Source: Flavicella marina
Lineage (GTDB): Bacteria > Bacteroidota > Bacteroidia > Flavobacteriales > Flavobacteriaceae
DNA length: 64,000 nucleotides
Assembly (NCBI RefSeq): GCF_009193215.1
Contig: NZ_VYVA01000001.1
Location: forward strand, 434,001 to 498,000
Reading direction: 5' to 3'
Positions 57,692 to 64,000 of this stretch are shown here, in pieces. The notes beneath the pieces were generated by a model that did not search any database, was not told the origin of the DNA, and saw only the letters and a program-made list of their open reading frames with translations. A program made the position numbers and the translations under genes. The number at the start of each line of letters is the position of its first letter. The stretch's first letter is position 1.

Positions 57692-58980
57692 AGCAAAGTA
57701 ACTTTAACTCGTTTGACTCTTTTTCTATCTACGGCTTCTACAATAAATGAATAGTTTTCAAAAATAATTTTTTCATCTCTTCGTGGAAATCTTCCAGTAA
57801 CTTCTAATATAAAACCTGCGATTGTTTCAGATTCACCTTTATTTTTTTCAAAAGGTTCTGGATCTATAGACAATACTTTATAAAAATCTTTCAGTGCTGT
57901 TTTTCCATCGAAAACATAATTATTGGCATCAATTTTAGAATAAATCAAATCATCGGTATCGTACTCATCACTGATTTCACCAACAATCTCCTCAATTACA
58001 TCTTCCAAAGTTACCAAACCGCTAGTACCACCATATTCATCTACAACGATTGCCAAGTGATTTTTTTTCTCTTGAAACTCAGACAGCAAATCGTCTAATT
58101 TTTTATTTTCAGGCACAAAATAAGGTGCTCGAATAAGGGTTTGCCAATTGAAATCTTTTTTTGTGATATGAGGCAACAAATCTCGTGCGTACAACACACC
58201 AATTACATCATCTACATTTTCGTGATATACTGGATTTCTAGAGAAACCATTTGAAATAATCTGCTCTAGCATGGCTTGAAATGGCATCTCATCTGAAACA
58301 GCAAAAATATCAATTCTCGGAGTCATTACTTGCACTGTTTCGGTACTTCCGAAGGCAACGATTCCCTCTAAAATATTTTTTTCATCTTTCGTAGTTGCAT
58401 CATCAGAGGTTAACTCTAACGCCTGTGAAAGAGTTTCTACAGATAAATTGGTATTCTTTTTCTCAAATCGATTCTCAACAAAGCCTGTCAAACTTGTCAA
58501 CAAATAACTCAAGGGTGATAAAAATTTATTTAAAATCGACACTGGTCGTACCATAAACAACGAAAAGCTCATCGCATTTCGTGTCGCGTATACTTTTGGT
58601 AAATCCTCTCCGAATAGCAGTATCAAAAACGTGATGAGTATCACTTCTATGAAAAAACGAATTCCTTCATCTAACTCAGACATGAACACGCTACCCAAAA
58701 CAGAAAACAACAACACAATTAAAATATTGATAAAGTTGTTGGTGATAAGAATTGTGGCCAATAATTTTTTTGGTTTACTCAATAGATCTAGCACTATCTT
58801 GCCATTGGATGACTCACTTTTTGTGATTTCATCTAGAGTGGTTTTTGACAATGAGAAAAAAGCTACTTCAGCACCAGAGATCATTGCAGATGAAATTAGC
58901 AATAAAACTAAGACAAGTATATCAATTACTAAATACCAAGGTATGGTTTCTAAAAAAGTGTAAATGGGTTCTGGGTCCAA
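57688..58980 (-). CDS. gldE: Gliding motility-associated CNNM protein GldE
   Basis: A CNNM/CorC-type membrane protein of 430 residues linked to gliding; it is partly redundant with other paralogues. DUF21 membrane helices fill about residues 1-195 with SAMISGAEVAFFSLSK, followed by a CBS pair (about 215-345) with VMTPRIDIFAV and DEYGGTSGLVTLEDVIEEIVGEI, then a CorC_HlyC domain (about 355-430). No ATG precedes this point; TTG at 58980 starts MDPEPIY, the usual GldE N-terminus. It is 21 bases downstream of ssb. The paralogue at 17965 is about as long. Confidence 0.92.
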   Translation of the reverse strand: MDPEPIYTFLETIPWYLVIDILVLVLLLISSAMISGAEVAFFSLSKTTLDEITKSESSNGKIVLDLLSKPKKLLATILITNNFINILIVLLFSVLGSVFMSELDEGIRFFIEVILITFLILLFGEDLPKVYATRNAMSFSLFMVRPVSILNKFLSPLSYLLTSLTGFVENRFEKKNTNLSVETLSQALELTSDDATTKDEKNILEGIVAFGSTETVQVMTPRIDIFAVSDEMPFQAMLEQIISNGFSRNPVYHENVDDVIGVLYARDLLPHITKKDFNWQTLIRAPYFVPENKKLDDLLSEFQEKKNHLAIVVDEYGGTSGLVTLEDVIEEIVGEISDEYDTDDLIYSKIDANNYVFDGKTALKDFYKVLSIDPEPFEKNKGESETIAGFILEVTGRFPRRDEKIIFENYSFIVEAVDRKRVKRVKVTLL

Positions 58981-59001
58981 TATTAAAATTTATAATTACT
59001 A

Positions 59002-59415
59002 CTAAAAAGGTAAATCATCTTGAATTTCCTTTTCTGAATTGTTTGTTATTTGTGAATTTGTCTGGTTGCTTTCTGGTCCGTTTTTGGCTGATAAAAAAGT
59101 CATATCTACCACATGTATCTCGGTAGCATATCTTTTCACCCCATCTTGCTCCCATTGCCTCGATTTTAATTTACCTTCACAATAAATCTTATCTCCTTTG
59201 CTCAAATATTTCTCACAAATCTCAGCAAGTTTATTTTTTACAACAATAGTATGCCATTCGGTGTTGGTAATCTTTGCACCTGTTTCTTTATTGGTGTACG
59301 TTTCATTCGTTGCAATAGGAAAACGACCAATACTTCCTCCTCCTTCAAAATAATGCACTTTTACCTCGTCACCTAAATTTCCAATTAGCATAACTTTGTT
59401 TAATGTCCCTGCCAT
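59002..59415 (-). CDS. ssb: Single-stranded DNA-binding protein
   Basis: Coats single-stranded DNA during replication and repair. The 137 residues have an N-terminal OB fold (about 1-105: LNKVMLIGNLGDEVKV, NTEWHTIVV, YCEGKLKSRQW) and a short flexible tail ending in the acidic tip EIQDDLPF that recruits partner proteins. The length and tail match the shorter SSB of Bacteroidota. It lies between mutY and gldE in the same orientation. Confidence 0.96.
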   Translation of the reverse strand: MAGTLNKVMLIGNLGDEVKVHYFEGGGSIGRFPIATNETYTNKETGAKITNTEWHTIVVKNKLAEICEKYLSKGDKIYCEGKLKSRQWEQDGVKRYATEIHVVDMTFLSAKNGPESNQTNSQITNNSEKEIQDDLPF

Positions 59416-59499
59416 AATATTCTTTGCTTTATCAAAAATAATAAAAAAAGAGATTTGTTAACCTTTTACTCCTTCGAATTCTTCGTTTTTATCCGTTTC

Positions 59500-60549
59500 T
59501 CAATTCTTATCATTAAAACCATATTCTTGAATAAAACGTTCAACCAGTCTCGGTACGGCAAATTCTTTTATTTTTTCAATAGGCAACAAATCTTCATGAT
59601 TGCTATTAGATTTTAGCACCCAGAATTTCGTATACAAATGTTGATGCGACAATTTATGCACCCATTCTTGTTTATTGAACAATTCGATAGATTGTGTTTC
59701 TTCACTTATTTCTTGAAAATCTGCCCTGGCAATTAATTGATCTAACTCAATCGAATTTTCGCTTTCAATCAACGGAAACTGAAACAAGTTCTCCCATATA
59801 CCTTTTCCTTTTCTTTGAGTCAATATTGTTTGGTTAGCATCTGTAATCACCACAAGAAAATTAAAATACCGTTTCTTTATTTTAATCTTTTTTTCTTTAA
59901 CGGGTAACTGTTTTATGGATTGTTGTCTCAACGCTTCACATCCGCCTACAAGAGGACATACACTACAATCGGGATTCTGAGGTGTGCATTGTAATGCACC
60001 AAAATCCATGATCGCTTGATTGTACCTACCAGGATGATCGGTCTCTAGTAAAGATTGAGCCAAGATTTTAAACTCTTTGATTCCTTTTGCAGAATTTATA
60101 GGAGTATCAATGCCAAAATATCTTGCCAAAACACGAAACACGTTTCCATCAACTACCGCAGTTTTTTCATTATAACATATTGAGGCAATTGCAGAAGCCG
60201 TATAATCACCTACTCCTTTTAGTTGCAATAATTCTTTATAAGTAGCTGGAAACTTACCTTCTAACTCATTTACTATAAATTTAGCAGAGAAATGTAAATT
60301 ACGAGCTCTAGAATAGTACCCCAATCCTTGCCATAATTTCAACACCTCATCTTCATGAGCAGCCGCTAAATCGAAAACTGTAGGAAAGGATTCTAAAAAC
60401 CTATGATAATATGCAGTTCCTTGCGCTACACGTGTTTGCTGTAAAATAATTTCTGACAACCAAACTGAATAAGGATTCTTATTTTTTCTCCATGGCAAGT
60501 CACGATTTATCGACAAATACCACGATTCCAACAAGTTACAAAATCGCAT
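59500..60549 (-). CDS. mutY: A/G-specific adenine glycosylase MutY
   Basis: Removes adenine mispaired with 8-oxoguanine in DNA repair. The 349 residues contain the helix-hairpin-helix catalytic domain with Glu in SEIILQQTRV (about residue 35), Asp in AVVDGNVFRV, and the hairpin LKGVGDYTASAIA. The iron-sulfur loop has four cysteines spaced C-x6-C-x2-C-x5-C (CTPQNPDCSVCPLVGGC). A C-terminal NUDIX-like domain (about 225-345) recognises 8-oxoguanine. It precedes ssb in the same orientation and diverges from the HU gene. Confidence 0.96.
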   Translation of the reverse strand: MRFCNLLESWYLSINRDLPWRKNKNPYSVWLSEIILQQTRVAQGTAYYHRFLESFPTVFDLAAAHEDEVLKLWQGLGYYSRARNLHFSAKFIVNELEGKFPATYKELLQLKGVGDYTASAIASICYNEKTAVVDGNVFRVLARYFGIDTPINSAKGIKEFKILAQSLLETDHPGRYNQAIMDFGALQCTPQNPDCSVCPLVGGCEALRQQSIKQLPVKEKKIKIKKRYFNFLVVITDANQTILTQRKGKGIWENLFQFPLIESENSIELDQLIARADFQEISEETQSIELFNKQEWVHKLSHQHLYTKFWVLKSNSNHEDLLPIEKIKEFAVPRLVERFIQEYGFNDKN

Positions 60550-60612
60550 AAATAAATTTTAATTCTGCAATAATACATCATTTATTGTATTAAATTTTAA
60601 TGATTTAGCTTT

Positions 60613-60640
60613 TTGAAGTTGATTAATTATCATATATTTG
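60613..60640 (+). promoter_or_regulatory. Promoter of the HU gene
   Basis: TTG at 60613-60615, a 17-base spacer and TATATTTG at 60633-60640 match the Bacteroidota promoter consensus, 44 bases before the HU ATG. Confidence 0.7.
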
Positions 60641-60683
60641 CACCCTCAAAAAAATATAACAACACATTAGAATTTAGATTAAG

Positions 60684-60974
60684 ATGACAAAAGCGGATAT
60701 TGTATCAAGTATTTCAGACAAATCAGGAATTGAAAAAGCAGATGTTTTAGCAACTGTAGAAGCGTTTATGAGTGAAGTAAAAGGTGCATTGGAGAATGGA
60801 GACAATGTATACTTAAGAGGTTTTGGTAGCTTCATTATCAAAACAAGAGCTGAAAAAACAGGAAGAAATATTTCTAAGAACACTACTATTAAAATTCCTG
60901 CACACAACATCCCAGCATTTAAGCCTGCGAAAACTTTTGCAGAAGGAGTAAAAAACAACGTACAAGTAAAGTAA
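60684..60974 (+). CDS. HU-family nucleoid protein
   Basis: A DNA-bending protein of the HU/IHF family. The 96 residues have the KADIVSSISDKSGIEKADV helix start, the GDNVYLRGFGSF beta turn, an arm region with RAEKTGRNISKNTTIKIPAHNIPAFKPAK carrying the intercalating proline, and the usual length. It is divergent from mutY and followed after 59 bases by the tiny basic gene, the usual order in Flavobacteriaceae as I recall it. It probably forms a homodimer. Confidence 0.96.
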   Translation: MTKADIVSSISDKSGIEKADVLATVEAFMSEVKGALENGDNVYLRGFGSFIIKTRAEKTGRNISKNTTIKIPAHNIPAFKPAKTFAEGVKNNVQVK

Positions 60975-61033
60975 TTTACTTAAAATTATTAACCAAATCT
61001 GTGCAATAATCAGATTTATAAAACAGAAAAATT

Positions 61034-61123
61034 ATGCCAAGTGGTAAGAAAAGAAAGAGAGCAAAAATCTCTACGCACAAACGTAAGAAAAGAGCAAGAG
61101 CTAACAGACACAAGAAAAAGTAA
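61034..61123 (+). CDS. 29-residue very basic conserved small protein
   Basis: A tiny reading frame, ATG at 61034 to TAA at 61121-61123, encodes MPSGKKRKRAKISTHKRKKR and nine more residues (ending NRHKKK), a protein that is mostly Lys and Arg. The order HU-tiny gene-RNase G, and this kind of sequence, is to my recollection common in Bacteroidota, where it is sometimes annotated as a ribosomal small protein. Its last codons and stop lie in the terminator stem that follows. A role in binding RNA or the ribosome is likely by composition, not demonstrated here. Confidence 0.75.
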   Translation: MPSGKKRKRAKISTHKRKKRARANRHKKK

Positions 61124-61142
61124 TTTTAATTACTTTTTCTTG
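61111..61142 (+). terminator. Terminator overlapping the end of the tiny basic gene
   Basis: A 13-bp inverted repeat, CAAGAAAAAGTAA paired with TTACTTTTTCTTG, includes the last three Lys codons and the stop codon of the tiny gene. A T-rich stretch is part of the stem itself. It ends the HU-tiny gene unit before RNase G. Confidence 0.7.
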
Positions 61143-61274
61143 TTGTTTATAGCAAGTTGCGTTCATTGAAAAAGAAATTTTAAGAAATTAAAATTTCGTT
61201 AGGGTAATATACCCTGTATTAAATTTAATCCATCTATGTAAGAAATACTTCTTATGTAGTTAAAACTATTCGGA

Positions 61275-62804
61275 ATGAAACTAGAATTGATAATCCGTTC
61301 AAATTCATCTGATATTGATTTTGCGCTGCTAAAAGATGGTAAACTTATTGAATTTAATAACGAAACTAACAACAATAAATTTTCTGTAGGTGACATATTT
61401 TTAGCCAAAACAGGAAAAATATTAAGTGGTTTAAATGCCTCATTTGTAAATGTAGGTTATCCAAAAGATGGTTTTTTACATTACCATGATTTAGGGCCAC
61501 AAGTAAACTCGTTACAAAAATTCATTAAAAAAGTAAGTACAGGTAATTACAAAGATTACACTTTAAAAAACTTCCAATTTGAAAAAGACATTGACAAAAG
61601 TGGAAGTATCGATCAAGTTCTCAAATCAAAACAAAATGTACTCGTACAGATTGTAAAAGAACCCATATCTACAAAAGGTCCTAGAATCAGTTCAGAGATT
61701 TCTATAGCCGGTAGATATTTAGTTTTGGTACCTTTTTCTAAAAGAGTATCTGTATCGCAAAAAATCGAAGACCCAAAAGAAAAAGACCGTTTAAAGCGTC
61801 TTGCCAAAAGCATTAAACCTGCTGGATTTGGAGTTATATTGCGAACAGTAGCTGAAGGAAAAAAAGTTGCTGAATTAGACAAAGACTTACAGAACTCACT
61901 AGAACGTTGGAAAGAAATGTGCGGAAAAATCGCAAATTCAAATACACCAACAAAAGTATTGAGTGAACTGAACAGAGCATCTTCAATTTTAAGAGATGTT
62001 TTAAACGAATCTTTTACAAGTATCGTTACAAATGACGAGGCATTGTTTGAAGAAATCAACGACTATTTACAAGAAATATATCCTGAGAAACAGTCTATTT
62101 TAAAAATGCACACTGGAAAATCTCCGATATTTGAAAAATACGGGATTGAAAGACAAATAAAATCTGCATTCGGACAAACTGTTTCTATGAACAAAGGTGC
62201 TTATTTGGTAATTGAACATACCGAAGCATTGCATGTTATTGATGTAAATAGCGGAAACAGATCGAACAAAGCAAATTCTCAAGAAGAAAATGCCTTAGAA
62301 GTAAATTTAATTGCAGCTACAGAAATAGCGCGTCAATTGCGTTTACGTGATATGGGAGGTATTATCGTAGTAGATTTCATCGATTTACATTCTAATGAAA
62401 ATCGTCAGAAACTATACGAGCATTTAAAAAATGAGATGTCGTTCGACAGAACAAAACACAAAATATTACCGCCTAGTAAATTTGGATTGATTCAAATTAC
62501 TAGACAGAGAGTACGTTCAGAGATGAACATCAAAACAAAAGAACCCAACCCAAGCGTAAAAGGTGAGGTTGAGGCACCGATTGTTATGATTGACAAATTT
62601 GACGTAGAATTGAATCGATTACTAGCAAGCAAAAACAAAGACAAAAAAATTGAACTTCATGTTCATCCTTTCGTGGCTGCTTACTTGAAAAAAGGACTTA
62701 TATCTGAACAAATAAAATGGTTCTTAAAACACAAAAAGTGGATCAAAGTAATACCAAGAGATGCTTATCAATATTTACAATACCGATTTAAATTTAATCG
62801 TTAA
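61275..62804 (+). CDS. rng: Ribonuclease G (Rne/Rng family)
   Basis: An endoribonuclease that matures rRNA and degrades mRNA. The 509 residues have an N-terminal S1 domain (about 35-120, GDIFLAKTGKILSGLNASFVNVG), the 5'-sensor region, and the catalytic DNase I-like domain (about 285-420) with HVIDVNSGNRS and GGIIVVDFIDLHSNENR, whose aspartates bind magnesium. The short C-terminus lacks the scaffold tail of RNase E. The ATG at 61275 fits family length. A strong terminator follows. It is downstream of the HU-tiny gene pair and has its own promoter region (61143-61274). Confidence 0.95.
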   Translation: MKLELIIRSNSSDIDFALLKDGKLIEFNNETNNNKFSVGDIFLAKTGKILSGLNASFVNVGYPKDGFLHYHDLGPQVNSLQKFIKKVSTGNYKDYTLKNFQFEKDIDKSGSIDQVLKSKQNVLVQIVKEPISTKGPRISSEISIAGRYLVLVPFSKRVSVSQKIEDPKEKDRLKRLAKSIKPAGFGVILRTVAEGKKVAELDKDLQNSLERWKEMCGKIANSNTPTKVLSELNRASSILRDVLNESFTSIVTNDEALFEEINDYLQEIYPEKQSILKMHTGKSPIFEKYGIERQIKSAFGQTVSMNKGAYLVIEHTEALHVIDVNSGNRSNKANSQEENALEVNLIAATEIARQLRLRDMGGIIVVDFIDLHSNENRQKLYEHLKNEMSFDRTKHKILPPSKFGLIQITRQRVRSEMNIKTKEPNPSVKGEVEAPIVMIDKFDVELNRLLASKNKDKKIELHVHPFVAAYLKKGLISEQIKWFLKHKKWIKVIPRDAYQYLQYRFKFNR

Positions 62805-62836
62805 ACTGTAAGTATTAGCAAAATAATATATCAAAA

Positions 62837-62876
62837 AAAAGCACCAAGTCTTCATTGACTTGGTGCTTTTTTGTTT
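62837..62876. terminator. Bidirectional terminator between rng and nitroreductase
   Basis: The stem AAAAGCACCAAGTC/GACTTGGTGCTTTT with a six-base loop is flanked by A and T runs and lies between two convergent genes, so it may serve both. Confidence 0.9.
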
Positions 62877-63493
62877 TACAACACAACCTGTTTTGTATAA
62901 TCATCAACAGATCCCTGCCTGCCTTTTAGAGCTCCTTTTTTAGTCTTACAACTACTAGTATCTGCATCAAATATAAAAATGCTTCCTAACAACTGTTCTT
63001 CTTCTGGTATACCTAATAAAGATTTGAATTGCACATCTCGAAGTGTACCACCACTAGACCAATAATTCTCATATCCTAAATCGGTTGCAGTTAATAACAT
63101 ATTTTGAATTGCAGCAGCCGTTGCTGCTACATGCTCAATATTTTGCAAAGCTACTTTTTCTGAATTGGTGCCATCTATCTCAGGAGTCCAAGTAACCTGA
63201 ATCAATGTTTGCGCAGCACGCAACATTTGAATTATCTTTCCGCCATCAATATCGTTCTTTATATAATAATCAGCCAATTTTCTACAACTCACACCATCCA
63301 ACACATAAAACCTCCAAGGCGCCAACGATTTCAACTCCTTAGAAGCGCTGTTAGGGTGGATATAATGGAAAGGTGCTTTACCTCCCATTTCTAAAATTTT
63401 TTGAACATCAGATTTTATGTCTCTGATTAGAATATTTTCATCACTCATCACCTTTAAGGTTCTCCGAGCTTCGATGACTTTTTGCAATTCCAT
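62876..63493 (-). CDS. Nitroreductase-family flavoprotein
   Basis: A flavin-dependent oxidoreductase of the nitroreductase fold, 205 residues. It opens with the FMN-binding ARRTLKVMSD segment (usual form RRSxR is weaker here), then APWRFYVLDG, and near the centre AATAAAIQNMLLTATDLGYENYWSSGG, the FMN and dimer segment, with LLGIPEEEQLLGSIFI at the end. The start lies three bases after the stop of the aldo/keto reductase gene, so translation is coupled. The substrate is not known; a detoxification or redox role is typical. Confidence 0.85.
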   Translation of the reverse strand: MELQKVIEARRTLKVMSDENILIRDIKSDVQKILEMGGKAPFHYIHPNSASKELKSLAPWRFYVLDGVSCRKLADYYIKNDIDGGKIIQMLRAAQTLIQVTWTPEIDGTNSEKVALQNIEHVAATAAAIQNMLLTATDLGYENYWSSGGTLRDVQFKSLLGIPEEEQLLGSIFIFDADTSSCKTKKGALKGRQGSVDDYTKQVVL

Positions 63494-63496
63494 CTC

Positions 63497-64000
63497 TTAT
63501 TTTTCCAAGATTTTTTCAATTCTATTTAATGTCTCTGCATCAAAATCTAAACAATCAAGCGCTTTAACACTATCTAACAACTGTTCGCTTCGACTTGCTC
63601 CCACTAGAACAGAAGTTATTCTATCATCTCTTAAAATCCATGCTATTGCCATTTGGGCTAATGTCTGATTCCTCTCCTCAGCAATTATATTCAACTCTCT
63701 TACTTTATCTAAATATTCATTGATCTGTTCTTTTTTCAAATATCGACCGTCTTTTACAGCTCTTGAATTTTCAGGAAAACCATCTAAATATTTATTAGTT
63801 AACACACCTTGACGTAAAGGAGAAAACGCGATTCCGCCAACGCCATTATTCTCTAACACATCTAACAAACCATCTTCTACCCAACGATCTAGCATGTTAT
63901 AACGTGGCTGATGAATCAAACATGGAGTTCCCAATTCTTTCAACACCTTAAAAGCCTTATCAGCCTCTTCTGCTTTATAGTTAGACAAACCGACATATAG
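63497..64000 (-). CDS. Aldo/keto reductase, N-terminal part outside window
   Basis: An NADPH-dependent aldehyde or ketone reductase. The frame is open to the window edge, so the N-terminal barrel half, with the catalytic Tyr and Lys, is missing; 167 residues remain, starting LYVGLSNYKAEEA. The C-terminal half shows HQPRYNMLDRW, AFSPLRQGVLTNKYL, and the NADPH-binding SVLVGASRSEQLLDSVKAL, as in the YghZ/Kv-beta-like AKR group. An internal TTG at 63988 is not the true start. The next gene, the nitroreductase, overlaps functionally in one unit. Confidence 0.93.
   Translation of the reverse strand, partial: LYVGLSNYKAEEADKAFKVLKELGTPCLIHQPRYNMLDRWVEDGLLDVLENNGVGGIAFSPLRQGVLTNKYLDGFPENSRAVKDGRYLKKEQINEYLDKVRELNIIAEERNQTLAQMAIAWILRDDRITSVLVGASRSEQLLDSVKALDCLDFDAETLNRIEKILEK

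Noticed and set aside
61201-61215. Short palindrome AGGGTA-ATA-TACCCT before rng
   Set aside because: Six-base arms in AT-rich DNA are too short to call an operator without comparison.

Overview
The window is chromosomal DNA from a marine-type member of the Flavobacteriaceae (Bacteroidota). The evidence is AT-rich DNA, promoters of the Bacteroidota type (TTG then TAnnTTTG) before rpsO, HU and tRNA-Phe, a SusC/SusD pair, type IX secretion (T9SS) and gliding genes (porT, gldD, gldE), two proteins with T9SS sorting tails, a hybrid two-component regulator and an archaeal-type proS. The species cannot be named from sequence alone.

Left core block (1-23.6 kb): proS (cut by the window edge), a Ser/Arg-rich lipoprotein, a FadL-like porin, a NifU-like protein, menaquinone methyltransferase (ubiE/menG), porT, a TrmH-type rRNA methyltransferase, TamL, fbaA, accD, a lipoprotein of unknown role, rpsO and pnp. 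Then comes a leftward envelope cluster: coaX, beta-barrel protein, TPR protein, lptC, a small membrane protein, a CNNM/CBS protein and ppiD. The block ends at tRNA-Phe(GAA).

Accessory block (23.7-55.2 kb): a polysaccharide utilization locus (PUL) lying between tRNA-Phe and tRNA-Ser. From left to right it has a TPR/LuxR-type regulator, a GH3 enzyme, a DEDDh exonuclease, a surface lipoprotein, SusD, SusC, a GH2 beta-galactosidase, two S1 sulfatases, a GH110-type alpha-1,3-galactosidase, a third sulfatase with an unusual CAASR site, a T9SS-exported double-module binding protein, a 988-residue propeller-plus-hydrolase protein resembling lambda-carrageenases (GH150), a T9SS surface protein, a CBM9-like protein and a hybrid two-component (HTCS) regulator. 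Almost everything is on the minus strand, and hairpins divide it into several transcription units. Galactosidases of both linkages plus sulfatases, with no gene for 3,6-anhydrogalactose handling, point to a sulfated galactan without anhydro sugar. Lambda-carrageenan is the best guess: the 988-residue enzyme would cut the chain, the binding proteins and SusCD would capture and import oligosaccharides, sulfatases would desulfate them, and GH110 and GH2 would alternately remove alpha- and beta-linked galactose. This is inference.

Right core block (55.3-64 kb): tRNA-Ser(TGA), a multi-pass membrane protein, a TauE/SafE exporter, gldE-gldD, ssb, mutY, HU, an unlisted 29-residue very basic protein gene whose end is also its terminator stem, RNase G, and a nitroreductase coupled to an aldo/keto reductase cut by the window edge.
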